64,000 bases of DNA from Mucilaginibacter frigoritolerans (GTDB lineage Bacteria > Bacteroidota > Bacteroidia > Sphingobacteriales > Sphingobacteriaceae): positions 372,001 to 436,000 of the forward strand of contig NZ_VLLI01000001.1 of assembly GCF_007830615.1 (NCBI RefSeq). The letters are read 5' to 3'. Positions 8,418 through 19,444 of the stretch are shown piece by piece. How positions within the stretch are numbered: the stretch's first letter is position 1; each line of letters opens with the position of its first letter. Position numbers and translations under genes: made by a program. The notes beneath the pieces were generated by a model that worked only from the letters and a program-made list of their open reading frames with translations, had not been told where the DNA came from and made no database searches.

Positions 8418-11400
8418 TTGGCAAACAAAAATAATCAAAGAGTAAATTTTGCAACCAGCAGGAAAGTATTGGATTATCCAGATTTTCTTGATGTTCAGTT
8501 GCAATCTTTCCAGGAATTTTTTCAATTGGAAACTACCTCAGACAATCGCTACAAAGAAGGTTTGTTTAAAGTGTTTGCCGAAAATTTTCCTATCTCAGAT
8601 TCAAGAAACATCTTCGTTTTGGAGTTTCTTGATTACTTTATTGATCCGCCACGTTACGATATACAAGAGTGTATTGAGCGCGGATTAACTTACAGTGTGC
8701 CTTTAAAAGCCAAGCTTCGCTTATCATGTAATGATGAAGAGCACGAAGATTTTGAAACAATTGTACAGGATGTGTATTTGGGAACTATCCCTTACATGAC
8801 GCCTAAAGGTACTTTTGTTATCAATGGTGCCGAGCGTGTAATTGTATCTCAGTTACACCGTTCACCAGGTGTGTTTTTTGGACAAAGCCGCCATACAAAC
8901 GGTACTAAATTATACTCTGCCCGTGTTATTCCTTTTAAAGGATCATGGATCGAGTTTGCTACAGACGTTAATAACGTGATGTATGCTTATATCGACCGTA
9001 AGAAAAAGTTCCCGGTAACTACCTTATTACGTGCCATTGGTTATGACTCTGATAAAGACATCTTAGAGTTATTTGAATTGGCTGATGAGGTTAAAGTGAG
9101 CAAATCAGGCCTTAAGAAATTTATTGGCCGTAAATTAGCTGCAAGGGTACTTAAAAAATGGGTTGAAGACTTTGTGGATGAAGATACCGGCGAAGTTGTT
9201 TCTATTGACCGTAACGAGATCATCCTGGAGCGTGAAACAGTGCTTGAAGACGATCATATTGATATGATCATTGATGCAGGTGTTAAAACCATCATCCTTA
9301 ATAAGGAAGATGCTGCTACCAGCGGTGACTATACCATTATATATAATACCTTACAAAAAGATACTTCAAACTCTGAGAAAGAAGCGGTGGAGCATATCTA
9401 CCGTCAATTACGTAACGCTGAACCACCTGATGAGGAAACTGCCCGTGGTATCATCGACCGTTTATTCTTCTCTGATAAGAGATATGACCTGGGTGATGTG
9501 GGCCGCTACCGCATCAACCGTAAGTTAAAACTGACTACCTCTGAAGAGACTAAAGTTTTAACTAAACAGGATATCATAGCGATTGTTAAATATCTGATCA
9601 AATTAATCAACTCAAAAGCTGAGGTGGATGATATTGACCACTTATCAAACCGTCGTGTGCGTACCGTGGGCGAGCAGTTATATGCTCAGTTTGGTGTAGG
9701 TTTAGCACGTATGGCCCGTACCATCCGTGAGCGTATGAACATTCGTGATAACGAGGTGTTCACACCAACCGATTTGATCAATGCACGTACGCTATCATCA
9801 GTGATCAACTCTTTCTTCGGAACAAACCAGTTATCACAGTTCATGGATCAAACCAACCCACTGGCAGAGATCACGCACAAGCGTCGTCTGTCAGCCTTAG
9901 GGCCCGGTGGTTTGTCACGTGAGCGTGCAGGTTTCGAGGTTCGTGACGTACACTATACGCACTACGGTCGTTTGTGTACTATTGAAACTCCGGAAGGACC
10001 GAACATTGGTTTGATATCTTCTCTTTGCGTACACGCAAAGATTAACAACTTAGGCTTTATTGAAACACCGTATAAACGTGTTGTTGAAGGTAAAGTACAG
10101 GTTCAGGAAGAAGTTATTTACCTGTCTGCAGAAGACGAAGACGGTAAAACAATAGGGCAGGCAAATGCTCATTATGATGATAATGGCGTTTTTGCAACAC
10201 CTAAAGTTAAAGCCCGTTTTGAAGGTGACTTCCCGATCATTGAGCCTGAAAGATTGGACTTAATGGATATTGCTCCAAACCAGATTACCTCTATCGCGGC
10301 TTCATTAATTCCATTCCTGGAACATGATGATGCTAACCGTGCATTGATGGGATCGAACATGCAACGTCAGGCAGTGCCTTTGTTGCGCCCTGAAGCGCCT
10401 ATTGTAGGTACAGGTTTGGAAGGTCGTGTTGCAAAAGACTCCCGTACTTTAATCAATGCCGAAGGCGATGGTGAAGTTGAGTATGTTGATGCTAACGAAA
10501 TCCGTATCCGTTATGACCGTAATGAGTTAGATCGTTTAATATCTTTTGATGGTGATTCAAAAAGCTATCGTTTAACTAAATTCAAGAAAACTAACCAGAG
10601 TACTACCATCAACCTGAAGCCAATTGTTAAAAAAGGCGAACGTGTTGAAAAAGGACAAGTACTTTGCGAAGGATATGCTACTCAAAATGGTGAACTGGCT
10701 TTAGGCCGTAACCTTAAAGTGGCGTTCATGCCTTGGCAGGGTTATAACTTTGAGGATGCGATTGTAATTTCTGAGCGTGTTGTTTCTCAGGATATATTTA
10801 CTTCGCTTCACGTTGAAGAATTTGAACTTGAAGTACGTGATACCAAACGTGGGGAAGAAGAATTAACACCAGATATCCCTAACGTATCAGAGGAAGCTAC
10901 TAAAGATTTGGACGAAGACGGTATTATCCGTGTTGGTGCCGAAGTAAAAGAAGGCGATATCCTGATAGGTAAAATCACTCCAAAAGGTGAATCAGATCCT
11001 TCACCGGAAGAAAAACTGTTACGTGCTATATTTGGTGATAAAGCTGGTGACGTGAAAGATGCGTCATTAAAAACTCCACCATCTATTGCAGGTGTGGTTA
11101 TTGATACCAAATTATTCTCACGTGCTAAAAAGACTTCAAAAGCTGAAGAAAAAGCACAGTTAGAAAAATTAGATAACAAACACGAAAAAGCAATAAAAGA
11201 TCTTAAAAATACTTTAATCGAAAAGTTATTTGAGATTGTTAACGGTAAAACCTCACAAGGTGTTTATAACGTTTATAAAGAATTGCATGTGCCAAAAGGT
11301 GTTAAATTCACTCAAAAAATATTAGTTGAGCTTAGTTATGAAAATATTAACCCAACTAAATGGACAACTGATGATGATAAAAACGATCAGATAAAAATCC

Positions 11401-12221
11401 TTCTTCACAACTATAACATTAAAGTTAATGAAGAATTGGGTGCTTACCGTCGTGATAAATTTGCTATCAGCGTGGGTGATGAGCTACCATCGGGTATTGT
11501 ACAAATGGCTAAAGTTTACATCGCTAAAAAGCGTAAGCTTAAAGTGGGTGATAAAATGGCGGGCCGTCACGGTAACAAAGGTATTGTGGCACGTATTGTA
11601 CGTGACGAAGACATGCCTTTCCTTGAAGACGGAACACCGGTTGATATTGTGTTGAACCCGCTGGGTGTACCTTCACGTATGAACCTGGGCCAGATTTACG
11701 AAACTGTATTAGGATGGGCCGGTAAAGAGCTGGGTATTAAATTTGCTACTCCAATTTTTGATGGTGCAAGCCACGAAGAAGTAGAGGAGTGGGTTAAAAA
11801 GGCAAACTTACCAGAATCAGGCCGTACATACTTATACAATGGTTTAACAGGCGACCGCTTTGACCAGCAAACAACTGTAGGTATTATCTACATGCTGAAA
11901 CTGGGACACATGGTTGATGATAAAATGCACGCACGTTCAATTGGGCCATACTCATTAATTACACAACAACCATTGGGTGGTAAAGCTCAATTCGGTGGTC
12001 AGCGTTTTGGTGAGATGGAGGTTTGGGCACTGGAAGCATTTGGTGCATCAAACATTCTGCAGGAAATATTAACCGTTAAGTCGGATGATGTTATCGGCCG
12101 TGCCAAAACATACGAAGCTATTGTTAAAGGCGAAAACTTGCCTACACCATCAGTTCCTGAATCATTCAACGTATTGGTTCATGAGTTAAGAGGTTTAGGT
12201 TTGGATATCACGCTTGAATAA
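8418..12221 (+). CDS. rpoB: DNA-directed RNA polymerase subunit beta
   Basis: 1267 aa. Translation must begin at the TTG at 8418 ([16 protein letters not shown] next): an in-frame TAA stands five codons upstream and the conserved N terminus starts at once. The rifampicin pocket segment reads [20 protein letters not shown] followed by HKRRLSALG, with the residues equivalent to E. coli D516, H526 and S531 unchanged, so no rifampicin-resistance substitution is seen at these sites. The C terminus has the expected [20 protein letters not shown] motif. rpoC follows after 111 bp containing a large hairpin. Confidence 0.99.
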   Translation: MANKNNQRVNFATSRKVLDYPDFLDVQLQSFQEFFQLETTSDNRYKEGLFKVFAENFPISDSRNIFVLEFLDYFIDPPRYDIQECIERGLTYSVPLKAKLRLSCNDEEHEDFETIVQDVYLGTIPYMTPKGTFVINGAERVIVSQLHRSPGVFFGQSRHTNGTKLYSARVIPFKGSWIEFATDVNNVMYAYIDRKKKFPVTTLLRAIGYDSDKDILELFELADEVKVSKSGLKKFIGRKLAARVLKKWVEDFVDEDTGEVVSIDRNEIILERETVLEDDHIDMIIDAGVKTIILNKEDAATSGDYTIIYNTLQKDTSNSEKEAVEHIYRQLRNAEPPDEETARGIIDRLFFSDKRYDLGDVGRYRINRKLKLTTSEETKVLTKQDIIAIVKYLIKLINSKAEVDDIDHLSNRRVRTVGEQLYAQFGVGLARMARTIRERMNIRDNEVFTPTDLINARTLSSVINSFFGTNQLSQFMDQTNPLAEITHKRRLSALGPGGLSRERAGFEVRDVHYTHYGRLCTIETPEGPNIGLISSLCVHAKINNLGFIETPYKRVVEGKVQVQEEVIYLSAEDEDGKTIGQANAHYDDNGVFATPKVKARFEGDFPIIEPERLDLMDIAPNQITSIAASLIPFLEHDDANRALMGSNMQRQAVPLLRPEAPIVGTGLEGRVAKDSRTLINAEGDGEVEYVDANEIRIRYDRNELDRLISFDGDSKSYRLTKFKKTNQSTTINLKPIVKKGERVEKGQVLCEGYATQNGELALGRNLKVAFMPWQGYNFEDAIVISERVVSQDIFTSLHVEEFELEVRDTKRGEEELTPDIPNVSEEATKDLDEDGIIRVGAEVKEGDILIGKITPKGESDPSPEEKLLRAIFGDKAGDVKDASLKTPPSIAGVVIDTKLFSRAKKTSKAEEKAQLEKLDNKHEKAIKDLKNTLIEKLFEIVNGKTSQGVYNVYKELHVPKGVKFTQKILVELSYENINPTKWTTDDDKNDQIKILLHNYNIKVNEELGAYRRDKFAISVGDELPSGIVQMAKVYIAKKRKLKVGDKMAGRHGNKGIVARIVRDEDMPFLEDGTPVDIVLNPLGVPSRMNLGQIYETVLGWAGKELGIKFATPIFDGASHEEVEEWVKKANLPESGRTYLYNGLTGDRFDQQTTVGIIYMLKLGHMVDDKMHARSIGPYSLITQQPLGGKAQFGGQRFGEMEVWALEAFGASNILQEILTVKSDDVIGRAKTYEAIVKGENLPTPSVPESFNVLVHELRGLGLDITLE

Positions 12222-12290
12222 TTATTGAATTACTGAGGGATAGAAGTATAACATACTTTAATTCCTCAGCAATTTTAAAATTCAATAATT
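12220..12290 (+). repeat. Large two-part hairpin between rpoB and rpoC
   Basis: A perfect 12-bp outer stem, AATTATTGAATT (12220-12231) with its complement (12279-12290), encloses a 17-bp inner stem, 12233-12249 with 12253-12269, having 14 Watson-Crick pairs, two G-U pairs and one mismatch. The outer arm begins inside the rpoB stop codon. There is no T-run, so a processing or stability element is more likely than a terminator. Confidence 0.8.
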
Positions 12291-12332
12291 CATTAAATCA
12301 GTCCTTCAATAATTAAAAAACAAAAGGAGACT

Positions 12333-15300
12333 ATGTCTTACAAAAAGGATAATAAAATCAAAAGTAATTTCACCACAATTACTATCAGCTTAGCTTCACC
12401 TGAATCTATTCTGGAGCGTTCAAGTGGTGAGGTTTTAAAACCGGAAACCATCAACTACAGGACCTACAAGCCTGAGCGTGATGGTTTATTCTGCGAGCGT
12501 ATTTTTGGTCCGGTAAAAGATTATGAGTGCCATTGCGGTAAATACAAACGTATCCGTTATAAAGGTATAGTTTGTGATCGTTGCGGTGTTGAAGTAACCG
12601 AGAAAAAAGTACGTCGTGAGCGTATGGGCCACATTAACCTGGTTGTTCCGGTTGCACATATCTGGTATTTCCGTTCATTACCAAACAAAATTGGTTATTT
12701 ATTGGGCTTACCAACCAAAAGACTGGATCTGATCATTTATTATGAAAGATATGTAGTAATTCAGCCTGGTATTAAAGAAACTGACGGAATCAATAAAATG
12801 GATTTCCTTACAGAAGAAGAATACCTGGATGTATTAGATACTTTACCAAAGGAAAATCAATACCTGGACGATAAGGACCCACAGAAATTTGTAGCTAAAA
12901 TGGGTGCCGAGGCTTTAGAGGAGTTGCTAAAACGCCTTGACCTTGATGACCTGTCTTATAACTTACGTCACCAGGCTGCAAACGAAACTTCACAACAACG
13001 TAAAAACGAAGCTTTAAAACGTTTACAAGTTGTTGAGGCTTTCCGTGATGCTAAAAACAGGATTGAAAATAACCCTGAGTGGATGATCGTTAAGATTGTT
13101 CCGGTTATTCCACCTGAATTACGTCCGTTAGTGCCTTTGGAAGGTGGTCGTTTTGCAACTTCAGATTTGAACGATTTATATCGTCGTGTAATTATCCGTA
13201 ACAACCGTTTAAAACGTTTGATCGAGATCAAAGCACCGGAAGTTATTTTACGTAACGAAAAACGTATGTTACAGGAAGCTGTGGATTCGTTGTTCGATAA
13301 CTCACGTAAAGTAAACGCTGTAAAAACTGAGGGTAACCGTGCATTGAAATCACTTTCAGATATTCTGAAAGGTAAACAAGGCCGTTTCCGTCAAAACTTA
13401 TTAGGTAAACGTGTGGATTATTCAGCACGTTCGGTAATTGTTGTAGGTCCGAACCTTAAATTACACGAATGCGGTTTACCAAAAGATATGGCTGCCGAGT
13501 TGTTTAAACCATTTATCATTCGCAAAATGATAGAGCGCGGTGTGGTTAAAACAGTGAAATCTGCTAAAAAGATTGTTGACCGTAAAGACCCATTAGTTTG
13601 GGACATTTTGGAAAACGTATTAAAGGGACACCCTGTATTATTAAACCGTGCGCCTACGTTGCACCGTTTAGGTATCCAGGCATTCCAGCCTAAATTAGTT
13701 GAAGGTAAAGCTATCCAGTTACACCCGTTAACCTGTACAGCATTCAACGCGGATTTTGACGGTGACCAGATGGCCGTTCACGTACCTCTAGGTAACGCGG
13801 CAATTTTGGAAGCCCAGGTGTTAATGCTTGCTTCACACAATATCTTAAACCCTGCTAACGGAACACCTATTACCGTTCCATCTCAGGACATGGTGCTTGG
13901 GTTATACTATATAACGAAAGGCCGTAAAACTGATGCAGGTCGTGTGGTAAAAGGTGAAGGTTTAACCTTCTATTCTGCCGAAGAAGTTATCATCGCTTAT
14001 AATGAAAGAAAACTTGATTTGCATGCCTTTATTAAGGTAAAAGCCTTTATTAAAGAAAGAGACGGAATTATTGTTAATAAAATTATTGATACTACTGTAG
14101 GGCGCGTATTGTTTAACCAACACGTTCCGGCAGAAGTAGGTTATATTAATGAACTGCTAACCAAAAAATCACTGCGTGATATTATTGGTGAAGTTGTTAA
14201 AATTACAGGTATGGCACGAGCAGCCCAGTTCCTTGATGATATTAAGGAGTTAGGTTTCAAAATGGCGTTCCAGGGTGGTTTATCATTTAACCTGAAAGAT
14301 ATCAATATCCCAGCTGAAAAAGTAACCCTTATTGAACAAGCTTCTAAACAGGTTGAGGATGTAATGAGTAACTATAACATGGGTTTCATTACAAACAACG
14401 AGCGTTACAATCAGATCATCGATATCTGGACTCGTATCAACAATCGCTTAACTGCGAATGTGATGGAGATCCTTTCTACCGATAACCAAGGTTTCAACTC
14501 AGTTTACATGATGTTGGATTCAGGAGCACGTGGTTCTAAAGAGCAAATCCGTCAGCTTGCAGGTATGCGTGGTTTGATGGCTAAACCTCAAAAATCAGGT
14601 TCAGGTGGTGAGATTATTGAAAACCCGATCCTTTCAAACTTCAAGGAAGGTTTGTCGGTATTGGAATATTTTATCTCTACTCACGGTGCTCGTAAAGGTT
14701 TGGCGGATACAGCGTTAAAAACTGCGGATGCTGGTTACTTAACCCGTCGTTTACATGACGTAGCCCAGGATATGATTGTTGGTGAGGTGGATTGTGGTAC
14801 TTTAAGAGGTATATTTACTACCGCTCTTAAAGATAACGAGGATATTGTTGAACCATTATATGATCGTATTTTAGGCCGTACTTCTTTACATGATGTACTT
14901 GATCCTATTACTAATCAATTATTAGTATCTGCAGGTCAGGATATCACTGAAGAAATTGGTAAAACTATTGAAAACTCACCATTAGAAGGTATCGAAATTC
15001 GTTCGGTATTAACTTGCGAAAGCAAACGTGGTGTATGTGCATTATGCTACGGACGTAACCTTGCAAGCGGTAAACGCGTGCAAAAAGGCGAGGCTGTTGG
15101 TGTAATTGCTGCACAGTCAATCGGTGAGCCGGGTACACAGTTAACATTACGTACATTCCATGTGGGTGGTACCGCATCAAACATCGCTGCTGAGTCACAG
15201 ATCAACGCAAGGTTTGAAGGTGTTATTGAATTTGAGAACGTTCGTACAGTTGAATATAAAACTGAAGATGGAGTAGTTGATGTGGTTTTGGGCCGTTCTG

Positions 15301-16619
15301 GTGAATTCCGCATCCTTGAACCGGGAACCAATAAAGTGATTGTTACCAACAATATTCCATACGGTGCTTACCTGTATGTAAAAGATGGCAGCAAGATCAG
15401 CAAAGGCGACCGTATCTGTTCATGGGATCCATATAACGCGGTAATTATTTCTGAATTTGCTGGTGTTGCCAAATTTGAGGCTGTATTGGAAGGTATCACT
15501 TTCCGCGAAGAGTCAGATGAGCAAACCGGTCACCGTGAAAAAGTTATTATCGATACCAGAGATAAAACAAAGAACCCGGTTATCCAGGTTGCTGATAAAG
15601 GTGGAAACGTAATAAAAGGTTATAACATTCCGGTAGGCGCCCACATCGCTGTTGATGAAGGTGAGAAACTACAAACAGGGCAGGTTATTGCTAAAATTCC
15701 TCGTTCAACCGGTAAAACCCGGGATATTACAGGTGGTTTACCACGTGTAACCGAGTTGTTTGAAGCACGTAACCCTTCAAACCCTGCTGTAGTAACAGAA
15801 ATTGATGGTGTGGTAACTTTAGGTGGTGTTAAACGCGGTAACCGCGAAATCACTATCGAATCAAAAGACGGTCAGGTTAAAAAATATCTGGTTCCATTGT
15901 CAAAACACATCCTTGTACAGGATAATGACTTTGTGAAAGCTGGTATGCCATTGTCTGATGGTTCAATATCGCCTGCTGATATCCTGGCTATTAAAGGCCC
16001 GGCTGCAGTTCAGGAATACCTGGTAAATGGTATACAGGAAGTTTACCGTTTGCAAGGTGTGAAAATCAACGACAAGCACTTTGAAGTGATAGTTCACCAG
16101 ATGATGCAGAAAGTATCTATTGAAGATGCAGGAGATACCCGTTTCCTTGAAAGAGAAGCTGTTGACAGCTGGGATTTCATGTTGGAAAATGACGAGATCT
16201 TTGACAAAAAAGTAGTTACTGATCCTGGGGATTCAAACAACCTGAAATCAGGCCAGATAGTTTCAGTGAGAAGGTTAAGAGACGAAAACTCAGTTTTAAA
16301 ACGTAAAGATTTGAAACTGGTTGAAGTTCGTGACGCTATTGCTGCAACATCAAGTCCGATATTACAAGGTATCACCAGGGCTTCATTAGGCACTAAGTCG
16401 TTTATCTCAGCAGCATCGTTCCAGGAAACTACTAAAGTACTGAACGAAGCAGCAATTGCAGGTAAGAAAGACAACATGCTTGGCTTGAAAGAAAACGTTA
16501 TTGTTGGTCACTTAATTCCATCAGGAACTGGTTTACGCGAATACGAAAATATCCGTGTAGGTTCTCAGGAAGAATTTGATCGCTTGATGGCTTCAAAAGC
16601 TGAAGAAGTAGAAGCTTAA
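12333..16619 (+). CDS. rpoC: DNA-directed RNA polymerase subunit beta prime
   Basis: 1428 aa. The N-terminal zinc motif [20 protein letters not shown] lies at about residues 66-85, the catalytic [16 protein letters not shown] with three aspartates near 470-485, and the second zinc site contains [13 protein letters not shown]. An AAAAGGAG stretch 4 nt before the ATG (12322-12329) is one of the few Shine-Dalgarno-like sites in the window. A strong terminator follows 14 bp after the stop, separating it from the polysaccharide locus. Confidence 0.99.
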   Translation: MSYKKDNKIKSNFTTITISLASPESILERSSGEVLKPETINYRTYKPERDGLFCERIFGPVKDYECHCGKYKRIRYKGIVCDRCGVEVTEKKVRRERMGHINLVVPVAHIWYFRSLPNKIGYLLGLPTKRLDLIIYYERYVVIQPGIKETDGINKMDFLTEEEYLDVLDTLPKENQYLDDKDPQKFVAKMGAEALEELLKRLDLDDLSYNLRHQAANETSQQRKNEALKRLQVVEAFRDAKNRIENNPEWMIVKIVPVIPPELRPLVPLEGGRFATSDLNDLYRRVIIRNNRLKRLIEIKAPEVILRNEKRMLQEAVDSLFDNSRKVNAVKTEGNRALKSLSDILKGKQGRFRQNLLGKRVDYSARSVIVVGPNLKLHECGLPKDMAAELFKPFIIRKMIERGVVKTVKSAKKIVDRKDPLVWDILENVLKGHPVLLNRAPTLHRLGIQAFQPKLVEGKAIQLHPLTCTAFNADFDGDQMAVHVPLGNAAILEAQVLMLASHNILNPANGTPITVPSQDMVLGLYYITKGRKTDAGRVVKGEGLTFYSAEEVIIAYNERKLDLHAFIKVKAFIKERDGIIVNKIIDTTVGRVLFNQHVPAEVGYINELLTKKSLRDIIGEVVKITGMARAAQFLDDIKELGFKMAFQGGLSFNLKDINIPAEKVTLIEQASKQVEDVMSNYNMGFITNNERYNQIIDIWTRINNRLTANVMEILSTDNQGFNSVYMMLDSGARGSKEQIRQLAGMRGLMAKPQKSGSGGEIIENPILSNFKEGLSVLEYFISTHGARKGLADTALKTADAGYLTRRLHDVAQDMIVGEVDCGTLRGIFTTALKDNEDIVEPLYDRILGRTSLHDVLDPITNQLLVSAGQDITEEIGKTIENSPLEGIEIRSVLTCESKRGVCALCYGRNLASGKRVQKGEAVGVIAAQSIGEPGTQLTLRTFHVGGTASNIAAESQINARFEGVIEFENVRTVEYKTEDGVVDVVLGRSGEFRILEPGTNKVIVTNNIPYGAYLYVKDGSKISKGDRICSWDPYNAVIISEFAGVAKFEAVLEGITFREESDEQTGHREKVIIDTRDKTKNPVIQVADKGGNVIKGYNIPVGAHIAVDEGEKLQTGQVIAKIPRSTGKTRDITGGLPRVTELFEARNPSNPAVVTEIDGVVTLGGVKRGNREITIESKDGQVKKYLVPLSKHILVQDNDFVKAGMPLSDGSISPADILAIKGPAAVQEYLVNGIQEVYRLQGVKINDKHFEVIVHQMMQKVSIEDAGDTRFLEREAVDSWDFMLENDEIFDKKVVTDPGDSNNLKSGQIVSVRRLRDENSVLKRKDLKLVEVRDAIAATSSPILQGITRASLGTKSFISAASFQETTKVLNEAAIAGKKDNMLGLKENVIVGHLIPSGTGLREYENIRVGSQEEFDRLMASKAEEVEA

Positions 16620-16633
16620 GTCTATGAATTAAT

Positions 16634-16676
16634 AATGGCAAAGCCTTCCCCATAAAGGAAGGCTTTGCCATTTTAT
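16634..16676 (+). terminator. Intrinsic terminator after rpoC
   Basis: Perfect 16-bp stem, AATGGCAAAGCCTTCC (16634-16649) with 16657-16672, a 7-nt loop and a TTATAT tail. It marks the end of the ribosomal protein/RNA polymerase operon. Confidence 0.93.
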
Positions 16677-16742
16677 ATAAAAATCAAAATTGTGATCTAT
16701 ATTTAAAAAATATAAATCGCTAATAAAGTAACATCTATTACC

Positions 16743-18056
16743 ATGAAGCAATTTGATTTAAAGGATACCAAGATTGCAATTATTGGATTGGGCTATGTAG
16801 GCCTACCGCTAGCAATTGAGTTCGCGAAAAAATATAAAGTTTTAGGGTTTGATATTAATTTGGACAGGATAAATGGCTTGTTGCGTGGTGAAGATTATAC
16901 CAATGAAGCTAATATAGACGAGCTAAAGACAGTTCTCGATTCTTCTGATAGTAGTAATCGGGGTTTATATTTATCGGCAGATAGATCTCATTTAAAGGGG
17001 AATAATGTTTTTATTATAACAGTACCAACCCCGGTTGATCATTTTAAATCGCCAGACCTGAAGGCTTTATTACATGCATCACAGTTGGTAGGAGAAGCCC
17101 TCAGAGTTAATGATATAGTAATTTATGAATCAACTGTTTATCCTGGCTGTACAGAAGAAGACTGTGTACCTGTATTAGAAAAATATTCGGGCTTAAAATT
17201 TAATACTGATTTTTTCTGTGGATACTCACCCGAAAGAATAAACCCGGGAGATAAGGTGAATACACTTACCAAAATTGTTAAAGTAACATCAGGTTCAATA
17301 CCAATAATTGCTGAGTTTGTTGACCAGTTGTATCAGTCAATAATTGAAGCAGGTACTTACCTGGCGCCTAGTATAAAAGTAGCAGAAGCTTCAAAGGCTA
17401 TTGAAAATGCCCAACGCGATGTTAATATTTCATTTGTAAACGAGCTCGCGCTGATTTTTGACCTGATTGGGATTGATACGAACGATGTTTTGGCCGCTGC
17501 AGCAACCAAATGGAATTTTTTAAAATATAAACCTGGCTTGGTAGGGGGGCATTGTATAGGAGTTGATCCTTATTACTTAGCTCACAAAGCTGAATCATTA
17601 GGCTATCATCCGCAAGTTATTTTATCAGGCAGGAGGGTAAATGATAATATGGGCGTTTTTGTTGCAAATAAGGTTATCAAATTGATGATAAAAAAAGGAC
17701 ACCACATTGATGGCTGTAAAGCACTTATATTAGGAATTACTTTTAAGGAAAATTGCCCTGATATACGAAATTCACAAGTAATAGATATCTATAACGAATT
17801 GCAACAATTTGGGTTAAGTGTTGATGTTTATGACCCTCATGCCAATGTTAAGGAAGTAAAAAAGCAATTTAACATAAATTTAATGTCTGATTTCAACACA
17901 TTATCGCCTAACGATTGTATATATGATGCTATAGTTTTAGCAGTTTCACATATTGAGTTTATTAGTATGGATTTAAGCAGCTTTTGTAATCAAAAAACAG
18001 TAATTTTTGACACAAAGGCTATACTTAAAAGAGAAATTGTTGACGGGCGTTTATAA
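16743..18056 (+). CDS. UDP-N-acetylhexosamine (nucleotide-sugar) 6-dehydrogenase
   Basis: 437 aa of the UDP-glucose/GDP-mannose dehydrogenase family. The NAD-binding GLGYVGLPLA lies at about residues 16-25, the middle-domain signature GYSPERINPGDK near 160, and the catalytic cysteine in GGHCIGVDPYYL near 270. Sequence flavour is that of TviB/WbpO/WecC enzymes, which make UDP-GalNAcA, UDP-GlcNAcA or UDP-ManNAcA by two NAD-dependent oxidations. The exact substrate cannot be read. It starts the polysaccharide region right after the rpoC terminator; an AT-rich dyad TATATTT/AAATATA (16698-16714) lies upstream. A uronic-type sugar would make the polymer acidic. Confidence 0.88.
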   Translation: MKQFDLKDTKIAIIGLGYVGLPLAIEFAKKYKVLGFDINLDRINGLLRGEDYTNEANIDELKTVLDSSDSSNRGLYLSADRSHLKGNNVFIITVPTPVDHFKSPDLKALLHASQLVGEALRVNDIVIYESTVYPGCTEEDCVPVLEKYSGLKFNTDFFCGYSPERINPGDKVNTLTKIVKVTSGSIPIIAEFVDQLYQSIIEAGTYLAPSIKVAEASKAIENAQRDVNISFVNELALIFDLIGIDTNDVLAAAATKWNFLKYKPGLVGGHCIGVDPYYLAHKAESLGYHPQVILSGRRVNDNMGVFVANKVIKLMIKKGHHIDGCKALILGITFKENCPDIRNSQVIDIYNELQQFGLSVDVYDPHANVKEVKKQFNINLMSDFNTLSPNDCIYDAIVLAVSHIEFISMDLSSFCNQKTVIFDTKAILKREIVDGRL

Positions 18057-18128
18057 CTATAATGATAAACAGGGTCTATTTATTTTTCAAAGCTTCCTTA
18101 AATGGGTTGGCTTTACTATTTTAGCAAA

Positions 18129-18440
18129 ATGGAAGAACAAAATGAAACTCAATTAAATATTGAACTTTCTGAAGAAGTTGCAGAGGGGATTTATTCAAAC
18201 CTTGCAATTATAACACACTCTAGCTCAGAGTTTGTGCTTGATTTTATACGCGTTATGCCCGGGGTTCCAAAGGCCAAGGTGAAATCAAGAATTATTTTAA
18301 CACCAGAACACGCCAAAAGGTTACTAACCGCATTGGAAGACAATCTGGAGAAATTTGAAACTATAAATGGCCGGATAAAAATTCAACAAGAACCTTCAGG
18401 TTTTCCAATGAATTTTGGGGGTACAATGGGGCAAGCGTAA
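18129..18440 (+). CDS. DUF3467 family protein
   Basis: 103 aa from the ATG at 18129 (MEEQNETQLNIELSEEVAEG); a longer reading from 18102 adds nine unlikely residues. The body AEGIYSNLAIITHSSSEFVL, then DFIRVMPGVPKAKVKSRIIL matches DUF3467, a small family of unknown function. In other Bacteroidota I recall this gene sitting directly after rpoC; here the nucleotide-sugar dehydrogenase lies between, which suggests an insertion at this point. It is probably not part of the polysaccharide pathway. Confidence 0.8.
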   Translation: MEEQNETQLNIELSEEVAEGIYSNLAIITHSSSEFVLDFIRVMPGVPKAKVKSRIILTPEHAKRLLTALEDNLEKFETINGRIKIQQEPSGFPMNFGGTMGQA

Positions 18441-18499
18441 ATTGATTTTACATTTTTCTTAATATTAAGAGAGTTTTATTAACATTTATGTATCTTTAT

Positions 18500-18521
18500 G
18501 GCATTTAATTAATTAAATGCC
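18500..18521 (+). promoter_or_regulatory. Perfect 22-bp palindrome upstream of the export operon
   Basis: GGCATTTAATT followed at once by its reverse complement, with no loop. It lies 77 bp before the wza-like ATG and just after a near-consensus -7 box TATCTTTA (18491-18498), so it would cover the predicted start of transcription (about 18505). Loopless symmetry fits a dimeric regulator site better than a terminator. The regulator is unknown. Confidence 0.5.
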
Positions 18522-18598
18522 TGCCCTAGGCTTAATTTAAATGCAATTTCCTATATTCATAATTATTAGCAGCCATTAAAAATATTAAACTCTTATAC

Positions 18599-19432
18599 AT
18601 GAATAAATCTTTTAATTGGAGATTTTTTTTATTTACTCCCGTAATATATCTTTCGTTGATGTTCGCATCGTGTTCATCAACTAAGAATATCAAGTATTTT
18701 GCAGATATACCAGATTCTGGAAAAACAATAACTATCCCAATTGCTAATTACACTGAACCTAAGATTCAAGTGGACGATATTATGACAATTGTGGTTACTA
18801 CTGTTGATCCAAGTGCTACACTATCTATTAATCAGGGTAATATACCAATTAATAATGTTGCCACTATGGCTGGGTCTGGGGGGAGTGCTAGTATGGCTTT
18901 GGGTGCTACTACAGTAAGTGGCTATTTGGTTGATAAACAAGGGAATGTGCAGATTCCAATATTAGGGGAATTTCATCTGGTCGGATTAACAACTGAAGAA
19001 GCTGGTCAAGTAATTAAGACTGCGGCCGGCAAGTTCTATAAAGATGCCTCAGTTATTGTGCGATATGCCAATTTTAAAATTACGGTAACAGGAGAAGTCA
19101 CAAGACCATCCGTTTATGTAATGCCTAATGAAAAGGTTTCCATTTTAGATGCATTATCGGTTGCAGGTGATTTAACAATATACGGTAAAAGGGAGAACAT
19201 ACTTTTACTGAGAGATAATGGTGAGGGTACAAAAATCGCTTATAGAATTAACTTAAATAAGAGTAATATAATGAACCAGCCTTACTACTACTTAAGGCAA
19301 AATGACTTTATATATGTAGAACCTACACAAGGTAAAGCGGCTGCAAATGATTTAGGTCAAACGCGGACGATTGCAATAATAAGTTCAATTTTAACTGTAG
19401 TAATTGTAATAATTAGCAGGATTAATTTCTAG
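18599..19432 (+). CDS. Polysaccharide export lipoprotein (Wza-like)
   Basis: 277 aa. Signal peptide with lipobox MFASC, lipidation at C25, so outer-membrane attached on the periplasmic side. The polysaccharide-export domain (about residues 50-150) includes VSGYLVDKQGNVQIPILGEF, followed by an SLBB-like domain (VTVTGEVTRPSVYV-type region near 160-240). A C-terminal hydrophobic segment (about 256-275) is usual for Bacteroidota members. It forms the export channel with the Wzc-like kinase encoded 12 bp downstream. It is probably the first gene of the main export/assembly operon, with the palindrome at 18500 upstream. Confidence 0.92.
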   Translation: MNKSFNWRFFLFTPVIYLSLMFASCSSTKNIKYFADIPDSGKTITIPIANYTEPKIQVDDIMTIVVTTVDPSATLSINQGNIPINNVATMAGSGGSASMALGATTVSGYLVDKQGNVQIPILGEFHLVGLTTEEAGQVIKTAAGKFYKDASVIVRYANFKITVTGEVTRPSVYVMPNEKVSILDALSVAGDLTIYGKRENILLLRDNGEGTKIAYRINLNKSNIMNQPYYYLRQNDFIYVEPTQGKAAANDLGQTRTIAIISSILTVVIVIISRINF

Positions 19433-19444
19433 TTTGAAAAATAC

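Noticed and set aside
18441..18598. JUMPstart/ops element for RfaH-type antitermination before the export operon
   Set aside because: No GGCGGTAG-like ops motif is present; only the 22-bp palindrome and a weak promoter box are seen.
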